Of a stretch of DNA of 61,808 nt, positions 46,608-55,603 are shown piece by piece. The DNA comes from Zetaproteobacteria bacterium (GTDB lineage: Bacteria > Pseudomonadota > Alphaproteobacteria > Micavibrionales > Micavibrionaceae), in assembly GCA_002747015.1 (NCBI GenBank), contig NVXI01000002.1, positions 171,068 to 232,875 of the forward strand. Direction: 5' to 3'. The position numbers were made by a program, and so were the translations under genes. Position 1 is the stretch's first letter. Each line of letters begins with the position of its first letter. Below the pieces are notes generated by a model. That model was given only the letters and a program-made list of their open reading frames with translations, was not told where the DNA came from and made no database searches.

Positions 46608-47744
46608 CTAATTATTATTTTTAAGCCAATCTAACATAGGTTGCCATACGGACTTTTTTGCATGCCTTCCAACAATCAACCCAATGTGTCCGCATGTTGG
46701 CGAAATGACATCCACATCAGCAATACTTAAGCTGCACTCAACGCTAAGCGCGCAATCATACGGAACGAGCATATCATTCTTAGATGCAATAATAAGGATC
46801 TGCGTATTGATTTTTGATAGATCAACATTCCTGCCTGCAACAAACCATGTCCCTGAAGCCAGATCATTTTTAACAAACCAGTCCTGAATACAATGCTGTG
46901 CAATATTAGCTGGAAGATCAACACCATCATTCAACCAATCCTCTACAGATACGAATAGTTCTGCTTCTGAACTGCTTTGATCCATAGATGCGAACCTTAT
47001 GAATTTTTGCGCCGATCCTTTCGTATCCAGGCTAGCGAATAGAGCTTGCACCCACTCTGCTGGTAGACACCCTCGATCCCTTACGACAGGTAAGACCATA
47101 GGCGACCAGATGCGAACATTACGCGCCAGAGGAGATGAACCAGTATGGAAGTCCCATGGAGATGCTAACAAGACCATGCGCCTTATATGATCCTGTGCAT
47201 AATGGTACCCCGCCAAGAGTAAAACTCCCCCCATACAATACCCGACAACATCAACTTTTTTTCCTGTTTTTTTCGAGACGGCTTGTATTGCTTTAGGTAG
47301 CATATCTTGTATTAAGGCCTCAATATTAATACTTTTCTCCTGCGGGCACTTTAAATCACCCCAATCAAGCATATATGTGTCAATGCCGTGCTGATTGAAC
47401 CAGCGCAGCATAGATTGCTCCTCTGAAATATCGAGGATATTGGCCTTATTAATTAAAGATGGAACAATAAGTAAAGGCACACTGTTTTCACTCGGTGTTA
47501 TTGCCTGCAACATGACAGGGCTCTTAACACTCATCCCGCCCTCTTGCCAGATCACATCCACCGGCATCTCTTCTGCAATAAATTCGTGAGCTTGATACAT
47601 TTTCATTCCGCGCACCATATTAACGGCATCGGTTTGCGTCAAGGCTCCAGAGAAGCTTGATGCATATTCCTGTATGCCCTTCATATTGATTGCCGCCATC
47701 CCTAAATGGACAAGCAGAGGATGTGGTCCCTTACGCATAAACAC
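46608..47744 (-). CDS. phaC: Compact polyhydroxyalkanoate synthase (PhaC)
   Basis: A 378-residue alpha/beta-hydrolase with the PHA synthase lipase box VGYCMGGVLLLAG; Cys170 is the nucleophile, Asp324 (SKNDMLVP) and His353 (TCGHIGLIVGRH) complete the triad. DWGDLKCPQE carries the conserved Trp of synthases. It is about 200 residues shorter than class I PhaC and lacks the N-terminal domain, so it resembles class III, yet no phaE is adjacent. The start is GTG at 47744 or ATG at 47738. It is divergent from phaR, and upstream of phaA and phaB. Confidence 0.85.
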   Translation of the reverse strand: MFMRKGPHPLLVHLGMAAINMKGIQEYASSFSGALTQTDAVNMVRGMKMYQAHEFIAEEMPVDVIWQEGGMSVKSPVMLQAITPSENSVPLLIVPSLINKANILDISEEQSMLRWFNQHGIDTYMLDWGDLKCPQEKSINIEALIQDMLPKAIQAVSKKTGKKVDVVGYCMGGVLLLAGYHYAQDHIRRMVLLASPWDFHTGSSPLARNVRIWSPMVLPVVRDRGCLPAEWVQALFASLDTKGSAQKFIRFASMDQSSSEAELFVSVEDWLNDGVDLPANIAQHCIQDWFVKNDLASGTWFVAGRNVDLSKINTQILIIASKNDMLVPYDCALSVECSLSIADVDVISPTCGHIGLIVGRHAKKSVWQPMLDWLKNNN

Positions 47745-47877
47745 TCACTTTTCATTCATTTTCATGACACAGGATAAAAAAAACATGATAGTTTTTCCAT
47801 CGAATACTTTATTTTATAATTATTTTGTGCATAATGTCACTCATCAACAAAATAATTTTACACAACAGAGGTGCAAC

Positions 47878-48396
47878 ATGGCCAAAGAAAAAAACGGCAA
47901 AGGCGAGCCTACTATAATCAAAAAATATGCGAACCGTCGTCTATACGACACGGGGCGGAGTAGCTACGTCACACTTGATGACCTTTGTGAAATGGTGCAG
48001 GAAGGACATGACTTTATCGTCATTGATGCCAAAAGCGGTGAAGATTTAACGCGCGGCGTCCTAACGCAAATTATTGTTGATCAAGAGTCCGGTGAAGAAA
48101 CATTGCTGCCAACAAATTTTTTGCGCACCCTAATTGGATTTTACGGGAATAACACCCAAGATATACTGCCCAAATATTTGGAGCAAACGATGAATATCTT
48201 TGCACAAAATCAAGAGCAAATGCAGGAGAAATTCTCCAAGTCATTTGGATCAATCCCCAAAATGGACAGCATGTTTTCACAAAAAACCAATATGGAAGAG
48301 CTGGCGCGCAAGAACATGGAAATGTTTGAGAGAGCAATGAAAATGATGCCTCCGTTCAATATGAGCCATAATAGCGCAAAAGAAAAAGCAGAATAA
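47878..48396 (+). CDS. phaR: PHB synthesis repressor PhaR
   Basis: A 172-residue regulator. ATG at 47878 follows GAGG; the longer frame upstream is not needed. The PHB/PHA accumulation DNA-binding domain reads TIIKKYANRRLYDTGRSSYV, then TLDDLCEMVQEGHDFIVIDA and GEDLTRGVLTQIIVDQE; the tail is Met/Gln-rich. PhaR represses phasin and synthesis genes and is released by PHB granules. The divergent gap with phaC (133 bases) probably holds its operator. Confidence 0.94.
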   Translation: MAKEKNGKGEPTIIKKYANRRLYDTGRSSYVTLDDLCEMVQEGHDFIVIDAKSGEDLTRGVLTQIIVDQESGEETLLPTNFLRTLIGFYGNNTQDILPKYLEQTMNIFAQNQEQMQEKFSKSFGSIPKMDSMFSQKTNMEELARKNMEMFERAMKMMPPFNMSHNSAKEKAE

Positions 48397-48497
48397 CAAA
48401 GTGTTATCGCTTACGGTTTGTGCTTCGGACGCTGCACGGGAGTTTACCCGATTCATTCTTAACAATTAGCAGAAGGGAAATCCTTCGTGCGTAAAAG

Positions 48498-50291
48498 TCA
48501 CATGTCAGACAAAGGTTTCAATTTTTGAGACAACAATTGTTCTGACATAAGGGGTGCAGCATTACCGTCCATGGCAAGCCTTTCCTTGTCAAAACGGTGA
48601 GCTCCGTCATGATCCAGTAAAGGTACTATTTGTTCTACAGGAGGATATTTTGTCTCAATCAAAGTGACGTTGGTCTCCTCCACTGGCTTTTCTACATCAC
48701 GTGCATATGCAACAATTGCGTTTTTCTTGGAAACATTATTAGATTTTATTTCTGCCGTTTCGAAAAGAAGACTAATGCGCGCTTTCAACTCTTGATTTTT
48801 AAGCTGTAACGCCATTATTTCGTCGTCTTTACTATCTCGCGCTTTTTCCAAAAGAACAATATTGGATTTATAGTCACTTATTTTACTTGCAAGAGCCTTA
48901 GACTGACCGTTCTTAATGCCTGCGATCTTGTCCTGATATTCCTTTATTTTTGTGCGGTACTGCGTCGTATTCTGGCGTTCTTTTTTCAACAAAGACTCTG
49001 CATTCTGTTTGTCAGCTTGTAATGCCGCAAAACGCTTATTTACAGCATCACTGGTTACCTTGCCCATAACATATTTATCATTTTCAAAACGTAGTTGCTT
49101 AACGGTGTCCTTTAAGCCCTCCAGTTTTTTTATATAACTATCTCGTCTCTTGACCTCACTGCGTAGCGTTTCATTACGCGCAAAAAGATCCTTCGCAGAT
49201 TTTCCATTTGAAAGCCCGACCTTACCAGCGGCATCTAACTGTCTTTTTAATATCGCATTCTCTGTTAGTAGACGTTCCGCGGTTTTTGTTGCATTATCAG
49301 CAGAGACCAACACATCATTCTGCGCGCGGATCGTCTCACGCAGGCTCTGATTTTGCTTCTGTAATGCTTGTATACCTTTGCTATTAACGACAACAGAAGG
49401 ACTTGGCTTTTTATTTTTCAGATTTTTAACTTTAAGTATTAATGTCGCGTTGTTTTTTTGAGATTGCGCCAATTTATTTTTTAAAGTTATCACGCTGCGC
49501 GTATTTGAGCTTTTTTCATTTCTCGCACTATCTACACGCTTATGCAGTCCTAATAATTGCTCTGACGAAGATGCAAGTATTTGCGCCAACTTTCTATTCT
49601 CCCCCTGCAATTCTTGAACCAAATTTTGCAAAGAAACAATTTTACCCATCGTCGCTTTAGATGTCTTTCCAGACGCAGATGATGATAACAGAGCTACATT
49701 CCTACTTTTCAAGCTTCTTATCTCTTTTTCTAAACGGGATACTATGCTTTGCTGATCTGTTCCAGAAGAAGAAGATAGCGCGGATAAGGATGCTTTTAAG
49801 CGCGCATTTTCTTGCTTAAGATATGATGTTTCGCCACCGGACTGTGTGAGAGCTTGCGCCAATCTCTCCTTAATTTTTTGATTATCAGCCTCTAAGACAT
49901 ATAACTTTTGCATGTAGACATCTGCAGATATCCCCCCCTGCCGATCACTGTTTTGCGATTGACGCGCCAATAATTTGTTAGATAAACTTTTATTCTCTTC
50001 AATAAGAGCCTGAATACGAGGATCACGCCCTAACGGTGCTCCAGATTTTTTTTTATTGCGCATTTGGCTTAAGCTATTGCGGAGCTGCTCATTCTGTTGT
50101 TCCAGTTTATCAATCTGGGCACGTAGATAAACCGATCCTTGCATTTGAGCCTCTAACGATTTCTGATCCCAACCTATAGTATGAATAGCCGAATTTGAAT
50201 CTACATGGTTCATACCGTAATCCATCGCAAAGACAGAACCAGATAAACACATTAACAATGAAACAGAAGCAAATAAATTGCGGGTGCTCAT
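48498..50291 (-). CDS. Secreted coiled-coil protein of unknown function
   Basis: A 597-residue protein with a signal peptide (LFASVSLLMCLSGSVFA), then a very long coiled-coil region from about residue 55 to 520, rich in Lys, Gln, Leu and Ser with heptad-like repeats (QIDKLEQQNEQLRNSLSQM, EADNQKIKERLAQALTQ). The short C-terminal domain has TLIETKYPPVEQIVPLLDHD and RFDKERLAMDG. No membrane anchor or lipobox is seen. I do not recognise a family. It lies 3' of phaR (convergent) and next to prfB. Confidence 0.85.
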   Translation of the reverse strand: MSTRNLFASVSLLMCLSGSVFAMDYGMNHVDSNSAIHTIGWDQKSLEAQMQGSVYLRAQIDKLEQQNEQLRNSLSQMRNKKKSGAPLGRDPRIQALIEENKSLSNKLLARQSQNSDRQGGISADVYMQKLYVLEADNQKIKERLAQALTQSGGETSYLKQENARLKASLSALSSSSGTDQQSIVSRLEKEIRSLKSRNVALLSSSASGKTSKATMGKIVSLQNLVQELQGENRKLAQILASSSEQLLGLHKRVDSARNEKSSNTRSVITLKNKLAQSQKNNATLILKVKNLKNKKPSPSVVVNSKGIQALQKQNQSLRETIRAQNDVLVSADNATKTAERLLTENAILKRQLDAAGKVGLSNGKSAKDLFARNETLRSEVKRRDSYIKKLEGLKDTVKQLRFENDKYVMGKVTSDAVNKRFAALQADKQNAESLLKKERQNTTQYRTKIKEYQDKIAGIKNGQSKALASKISDYKSNIVLLEKARDSKDDEIMALQLKNQELKARISLLFETAEIKSNNVSKKNAIVAYARDVEKPVEETNVTLIETKYPPVEQIVPLLDHDGAHRFDKERLAMDGNAAPLMSEQLLSQKLKPLSDM

Positions 50292-50422
50292 GCACTCCTC
50301 CTAACAAACATCACGGAAAACAATATTATGTCAACATGAAAAATACAAGCAAAAAGAGTATTTCAACGCAAGAACACAGATGTTATCCCAATTTTATCCT
50401 AAGAGTTACCCACATAATCATA

Positions 50423-51521
50423 TTATTTAGAAATATGCGCCAGAGACGCTTCAAGGAATGGGTCTAAATCACCATCTAAGACTGCTTGAGATTGTGAGGT
50501 TTCAAATCCTGTGCGCATATCCTTTACCATTTGGTAGGGATGCAAAACATATGAGCGTATCTGATGTCCCCACCCGATATCCGTTTTATCGCCATGTTCT
50601 TTAGCTTTCTCGTCCTCACGTTTTTTCAACTCGACTTCATAGAGACGTGCTTTCAGCATTTCCATTGCGGTTGCCCTGTTTTGATGTTGAGAACGTCCAT
50701 TTTGACATGCAGCAACAACACCTGTTGGAATATGGGTTATGCGTACGGCGCTGTCTGTTTTATTAACGTGCTGACCGCCTGCCCCGCTTGAACGGTACGT
50801 GTCCACGCGCAAGTCTTTATCCTCAATTTGGATATCGATCGTATCATCAACAACAGGTGACACATAAACAGATGCAAAGCTTGTGTGCCGGCGTGCGCTG
50901 GAATCATATGGTGATATCCGAACCAAACGATGGACACCTGTCTCTGTCTTTAGCCAACCGTACGCCTGATGCCCTTCAATCTTGATCGTTGTTGATTTTA
51001 TACCGGCTTCTTCCCCTTCGCTACGCTCTAGAGTCGTACATTTAAACCCACGTTTCTCCGCCCAACGCAAATACATACGAAAAACCATTTCCGCCCAATC
51101 TTGTGCTTCCGTACCGCCGGCTCCTGCGTTAATTTGAAGGTAAGAATCGTTACTATCTGCCTCACCTGACAGCAAGCTTTCAAGACGTTTGCGGTCACTT
51201 AACCTTTGTAAACGCTCAATTTCCTGCTCCGCCTCTTGGACGATCGAGGAATCACCGTCCTCTTCCCCCATGGCAATAAGTTCAATATTATCATGTAATA
51301 ATGTTTCAATATCACGGACAGATTTTATACCTTGCTCAAGATATGTGCGTTCACGCATAAGCGCCTGCGCCTTGGCAGCATCAGACCATAGATCAGGATC
51401 TTCACAAAGCGCATCAAGTTCATCTAGGCGCGCTGTCGCGATATCCCAGTCAAAGATGCCTCCGAATAAGCGTTAATGAATTTTCAATATGACCAATAAT
51501 TGTTTCTATTTCTGCACGCAC
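50423..51521 (-). CDS. prfB: Peptide chain release factor 2 (programmed +1 frameshift)
   Basis: A 365-residue RF2 made by recoding, the same length as E. coli RF2. GTG at 51521 follows AGGAG by six bases. The first 23 codons read [20 protein letters not shown] then RHL, and end at an in-frame TGA (51450-51452). A +1 shift at CTT TGA C continues [20 protein letters not shown] and joins the main frame. The GGQ motif is in [18 protein letters not shown]; the stop-codon recognition motif reads SPY in [14 protein letters not shown] where E. coli has SPF. It recognises UGA and UAA. A simple start call at 51358 would lose the first 54 residues. Confidence 0.96.
51449..51463 (-). promoter_or_regulatory. 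prfB programmed +1 frameshift site
   Basis: The minus strand reads GGAGG CAT CTT TGA C: a Shine-Dalgarno-like GGAGG three bases before slippery CTT, then the UGA stop and C. This is the classic autoregulatory element: low RF2 slows termination at UGA and the ribosome slips +1 to make more RF2. Confidence 0.95.
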
Positions 51522-51577
51522 AGCAAGCTCCTATCCGAATAACAAGACTTTAAACCTAAAAACTCATAAGTAAAAAA

Positions 51578-52201
51578 TCAAGCAACTTTAGATGGATGCG
51601 GCATGTTATCAGGAGAAACGTTCGTATCTGTATAAGGTACACCATTAAAAATACACAATACGGCACGCTGCAATTCATCTGTAATGTCTTTAAAACGTGA
51701 CAACGTAATCAAATTATCGCTTACAATAAAATCTGAGACAGCACATTGCCCGCCTTGTCCAACAACGATATTGCACAGATCATTTTGCGCGGCTAAAGAG
51801 TATCCACTCACTGCTCCTGTGAAAGACAAAAGGTCAATCGCTTGATTATATGCAATGACTGGCTTGCCCGTTTTTACAAATGCGGAGATAAACGGTTTAA
51901 TATTGTCGCTCAATTTAAGCTTCATTATACTTCGTACGCCGCCCGGAATCACGAGAACATCATAATTACCAGAAAAAGACTCCTCAAGCGTTACATCCGG
52001 AGCATAATCCCCTCCCCAATGAGAGTTTGATGGATTTTCATCCTCGTTCCATCCTCTAACCAAAGAATGTCCAATAGAAACCAGCCTACAATCAATTCCT
52101 AATGCATTTAACGCGTTTTGAGCTTGTACAAGCTCACGTTCACAAAAACCATTTTCAACAAGAATTGCTGCCTTTTTCCCTACAATACGTGCATTCGTCA
52201 T
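51578..52201 (-). CDS. DJ-1/PfpI family protein lacking the catalytic cysteine
   Basis: A 207-residue class I amidotransferase-like protein: KKAAILVENGFCERELVQAQ, NYDVLVIPGGVRSIMKL and the elbow KTGKPVIAYNQAIDLLSFTG. In PfpI and YhbO-type enzymes the elbow is AxCHG; here the Cys and His align with Asn119 and Gln120, while Glu16 remains. Classical deglycase or protease activity is therefore unlikely. It lies between prfB and the OmpA-like lipoprotein with no clear operon partner. Confidence 0.9.
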   Translation of the reverse strand: MTNARIVGKKAAILVENGFCERELVQAQNALNALGIDCRLVSIGHSLVRGWNEDENPSNSHWGGDYAPDVTLEESFSGNYDVLVIPGGVRSIMKLKLSDNIKPFISAFVKTGKPVIAYNQAIDLLSFTGAVSGYSLAAQNDLCNIVVGQGGQCAVSDFIVSDNLITLSRFKDITDELQRAVLCIFNGVPYTDTNVSPDNMPHPSKVA

Positions 52202-52275
52202 TTTATTTTACTCCAGAAACGCTTAAAATTATTCACGACTATAATACAATTTCTTTTTTTTGTGCAACGCAAAAA

Positions 52276-52313
52276 ATATTATTTGCTTATTTAATATATT
52301 ATTTGCTTATTTA
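52276..52313. repeat. Tandem 18-bp direct repeats with 20-bp period upstream of the OmpA-like gene
   Basis: ATATTATTTGCTTATTTA occurs exactly twice, at 52276-52293 and 52296-52313. The 20-bp period is close to two helical turns, so a protein bound to both would lie on the same DNA face. It stands about 175 bases before the lipoprotein ATG and about 75 bases before the DJ-1 start. AT-rich composition makes chance possible. Confidence 0.6.
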
Positions 52314-52488
52314 CAGAAAAATCATTACAAATCAGAAAGTAAACTTTACATTCGGCTCCACAAACTATAGAAGATTAGGGGTATGTTTGAGAATCGTGAT
52401 TTAATCCTGACCTCTTACAGACGATAGAAGTAAATATTTTAAACTGAAGTAATAATATTAATACGCGTTTATTTAAGGAGCAAAACAT

Positions 52489-53367
52489 ATGAAATCCGTG
52501 CGTAACCTAGTTTTAGCAGTCGGCGTTGTCGCACTTAGTGGCTGTACAATGTTTGATACATATAGTGAGGTCGATGCGCTTAACGAAGCACAACCTGTCG
52601 GCAGCCCGTTCACACAGGCCTTGGCCGGTGAATATAAAGCATTTGCCAACACCGAACTTGAAGACATGTTTGATTATCCGGATGCTCTACATTTTGCACG
52701 TAAAGGTTTGGCCGCCGCTTCTGGCGAGGCAGTTATGCCCGAACCTGTTAATGACTGGAATTTAAACGAAAATCATATCAAAGAGCTTGGCGCAGCGCGC
52801 GGACGTTTGGTTGTTGCGTTTGATATGGGTGCACGCGAAATTGCTCCATCCACAGCAGCCCTTGCACAAGCAAAATTTGATTGCTGGATTGAGCAACAAG
52901 AAGAAAATTGGAAAACAGAAGAAATTCTGCGTTGTAAGAAAGAATATCTTGACGCGATTGCCGAGCTTGAAGGTCTTATACAACAAAAACCACAGCCTGT
53001 AGAAATGGTTGCAGAACCTGCACCTATGGTACCTGAGGAAGCTATGTATCTTGTATTCTTTAACTGGGATTCAAAGACACTAAGTGCAGGCGCAAAAAAT
53101 GTACTTGATGCTATCGCGGCTGAAGTTGCAAAGAACACACCATCGCAAATCACTGTAAGTGGCCATGCGGATACATCTGGTGCGGATACTTACAACAAAC
53201 GCTTGGCATTTAAACGTGCAAATTCGGTTCGTGATGCATTGGTAGAACGTGGCGTAAGTGCAGATATTATAGTTGTTGAAAGCCATGGTGAGGCATCACT
53301 ATTGGTTGCGACATCTGACAATGTGCGTGAACCAGCAAACCGTCGCGTGAATATTTCCTTCCAGTAA
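52489..53367 (+). CDS. OmpA-family peptidoglycan-binding lipoprotein
   Basis: A 292-residue lipoprotein. Lipobox ALSGC gives Cys19. The N-terminal part (residues 20-170) is alpha-helical with two Cys. After a Pro-rich linker the OmpA C-terminal domain starts FFNWDSKTLSAGAKNVLDAI and has ITVSGHADTSGADTYNKRLA and EPANRRVNISFQ, with the Asp and Arg that bind peptidoglycan. AAGGAG stands eight bases before the ATG and a strong terminator follows, so it is likely an abundant monocistronic outer-membrane protein. Confidence 0.93.
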   Translation: MKSVRNLVLAVGVVALSGCTMFDTYSEVDALNEAQPVGSPFTQALAGEYKAFANTELEDMFDYPDALHFARKGLAAASGEAVMPEPVNDWNLNENHIKELGAARGRLVVAFDMGAREIAPSTAALAQAKFDCWIEQQEENWKTEEILRCKKEYLDAIAELEGLIQQKPQPVEMVAEPAPMVPEEAMYLVFFNWDSKTLSAGAKNVLDAIAAEVAKNTPSQITVSGHADTSGADTYNKRLAFKRANSVRDALVERGVSADIIVVESHGEASLLVATSDNVREPANRRVNISFQ

Positions 53368-53395
53368 GGAAAATCACCGTTTTTATAAAAAATTT

Positions 53396-53424
53396 AAGAA
53401 GCACCGAATGGGGCTTCTTTTTTT
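53396..53424 (+). terminator. Intrinsic terminator after the OmpA-like lipoprotein
   Basis: AAGAAGC and GCTTCTT form a 7-bp stem with a ten-base loop, followed directly by a run of T. It lies 28 bases after the stop codon. Confidence 0.8.
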
Positions 53425-53545
53425 ATGACATATACTTTTACGGCCCTCATTATTCTTTCTCACACCCATAGCTCAGAAGACTGCTTGAAAAGCCTCCTAT
53501 CCTAGTCTAGTCTCTAATTCTCAATATTATAAAAGGAATACGCTC

Positions 53546-54988
53546 TTGGATTTCCGTCCAATTCTTTATGTGAATGGTATTTTATTATCTGTATTATCCT
53601 TAAGCATGATACTGCCCATGATGGCAGATTTGTATTTTGGATATGATGACTGGAAGGTATTTTTCATTTGCATCATTATCACCGCCTTTTTTGGTGGTGC
53701 ACTCGTATTAAGCAACACAGGTCACAACTTTAACATCACAACCCGCCAAGCATTTCTTCTCACAAATACGACATGGGTCATCCTACCAACATTTGGCGCG
53801 CTTCCCTTTTGGTTTTCATCTCTGGATATGTCCGTTACAGACTCATTTTTTGAAGCTATGTCAGGAATAACAACAACCGGATCAACCGTAATGTCTGGGT
53901 TAGATTACACGCCTGCTGGAATACTGCTATGGCGTGGGATACTACAATGGCTGGGCGGTATTGGTATTATTATTATGGCGATGTCTGTCCTTCCATTTTT
54001 AAAAGTGGGTGGGATGCAAATTTTCAAAACGGAGCTATCCGAAAGCGAAAAAGCGCTACCACGTACGGCTAAATTGGCGAGTTCTATTGCCGTTATCTAT
54101 GTTGGCCTGACGATTATTTGTGCCTGTTGCTACATGATAACGGGACTTGAAATTTTTGACGCCGTTGTTCACGCAATGACCACAATTTCCACAGGTGGAT
54201 TCTCAACATTTGATGCGTCATTTAGCCATTTTGAAACAGCAAGCCCATCTATTGTTTGTATAATATTTATGATTCTAGGCGGAATGCCATTTGTTTTGTA
54301 TCTCAAAGCTGTTCATGGGAACTTACGTCCCCTTTTCAAAGACTCCCAAGTCAGGTGGTTTCTGTCCATCATCGCTATTACAACAATTATTACGATCTCT
54401 TACCTTACCGCGCAACAAGATATGCCTTTTATCGAGGCACTCCTTCCTTCTCTTTTTAATGTTGTATCCCTCATGACAGGAACGGGATTTACGAATGGAG
54501 ATTATAATACATGGGGTGGTTTCGCCGTCAGTATGTTCTTCTTCCTTATGGTCGTTGGCGGATGTGCGGGCTCAACATCATGTGGCATTAAAATTTTCAG
54601 ATTCCAAGTATTATATGCGGTCACCAAAATTCAAATTAGTAAACTTTTGCACCCAAATGGTGTATTTATCCCGCATTATAATGGCAAACCCATGCCCAAA
54701 GACGTTCCCTCATCGGTGATGGGGTTCTTCTTTGTTTATGCGCTTGGCTTTTCATTTTTGGCCATCGCGTTGTCATATACTGGTCTTGATTTTATAACAT
54801 CCATGTCAGGTGCAGTAACATCAATATCCAATGTTGGCCCTGGTATGGGCCCAATCATAGGTCCTTCTGGAAACTTCCAAGCCCTTCCAGATAGTGCAAA
54901 ATGGATATTATCCTTAGGTATGCTATTGGGGCGTTTAGAGCTGTTCGCGATCCTTGTTATGCTTTCTCCGCAATTCTGGAAAGCCTGA
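53546..54988 (+). CDS. trkH: Trk-type potassium uptake protein TrkH
   Basis: A 480-residue membrane subunit. The start is TTG at 53546 with AAAAGGA nine bases upstream. It has about ten membrane helices and four selectivity-filter loops recognisable as MSGITTTGSTVM, MTTISTGGFSTF, LMTGTGFTNGDY and ISNVGPGMG. It imports potassium with a peripheral TrkA, which is not in this window. It is convergent with the next gene, their stops six bases apart. Confidence 0.95.
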   Translation: MDFRPILYVNGILLSVLSLSMILPMMADLYFGYDDWKVFFICIIITAFFGGALVLSNTGHNFNITTRQAFLLTNTTWVILPTFGALPFWFSSLDMSVTDSFFEAMSGITTTGSTVMSGLDYTPAGILLWRGILQWLGGIGIIIMAMSVLPFLKVGGMQIFKTELSESEKALPRTAKLASSIAVIYVGLTIICACCYMITGLEIFDAVVHAMTTISTGGFSTFDASFSHFETASPSIVCIIFMILGGMPFVLYLKAVHGNLRPLFKDSQVRWFLSIIAITTIITISYLTAQQDMPFIEALLPSLFNVVSLMTGTGFTNGDYNTWGGFAVSMFFFLMVVGGCAGSTSCGIKIFRFQVLYAVTKIQISKLLHPNGVFIPHYNGKPMPKDVPSSVMGFFFVYALGFSFLAIALSYTGLDFITSMSGAVTSISNVGPGMGPIIGPSGNFQALPDSAKWILSLGMLLGRLELFAILVMLSPQFWKA

Positions 54989-54994
54989 TGCGGC

Positions 54995-55564
54995 CTATAG
55001 AAGGTTAAGCTGATCTTTCAAAACCGCACGCATAGAAATATCTATATCATCAATAAGCTTGTCCAGACTCATCATCTGCACCCTCTCTCGTTCAACAAGA
55101 GAGCTATACTCAGAAATATAAAGGCTGCGTTGCGCGGTTAGCGTTATACTTTGACTTTTACGCTCTATTGTCCCGAAATTTTGTATCGTAATAGAAACAC
55201 GAATAATATAGTGATCCAAATTTGCCACATTCAACGCCGCACCCAACTTATTCTTTGAACGCAACAAATCATGTTTAACAGAAACATCATGAACAACCAC
55301 ACGCAACTTCCCTTGTGATCCGGACGCCTCAAAACGACTGATCAGGTAGTCATGCAACAAATCTGCTGGATCAGAAACAAACCCCTCTGGCAGGTCAGAA
55401 ACCTCCGAGTGCATCAGTGCAACAGGTTCATATGAAGCCACATAAATAGGATAGACCCTCACATGATCAAAGGTCATCTGCGCCAAAGGCTCTCCACCGC
55501 CAGTATATATTGGATTACATGCGCCAAGCATCAATGTGCCAAAGAATAGAATGCTGCGTTTCAA
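54995..55564 (-). CDS. Lipoprotein of unknown function
   Basis: A 189-residue lipoprotein. TTG at 55564 (read as MKRSILFFGTLMLGAC, Cys16) is preferred because AAGGGA lies seven bases upstream and the signal peptide is ideal; the longer ATG start has an ill-fitting N-terminus. The body reads MTFDHVRVYPIYVASYEPVA, LLHDYLISRFEASGSQGKLR and ITIQNFGTIERKSQSITLTA, likely a mixed alpha/beta domain. I do not recognise the family. It lies 39 bases after hslO in the same direction. Confidence 0.82.
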   Translation of the reverse strand: MKRSILFFGTLMLGACNPIYTGGGEPLAQMTFDHVRVYPIYVASYEPVALMHSEVSDLPEGFVSDPADLLHDYLISRFEASGSQGKLRVVVHDVSVKHDLLRSKNKLGAALNVANLDHYIIRVSITIQNFGTIERKSQSITLTAQRSLYISEYSSLVERERVQMMSLDKLIDDIDISMRAVLKDQLNLL

Positions 55565-55603
55565 AATATGTTCCCTTCTATGAAGCATATGAGTTTCCGA
55601 TAC

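Noticed and set aside
48397..48497. Hairpins CGGG-AGTTTA-CCCG and GAAGG-GAAAT-CCTTC between phaR and the coiled-coil gene
   Set aside because: Short stems without a following T run; may act in the convergent region but cannot be supported as terminators.
52102..52404. 100-codon plus-strand ORF upstream of the OmpA-like gene
   Set aside because: It is antisense to the DJ-1 gene start and runs through AT-rich spacer containing the direct repeats; no ribosome site or motif.
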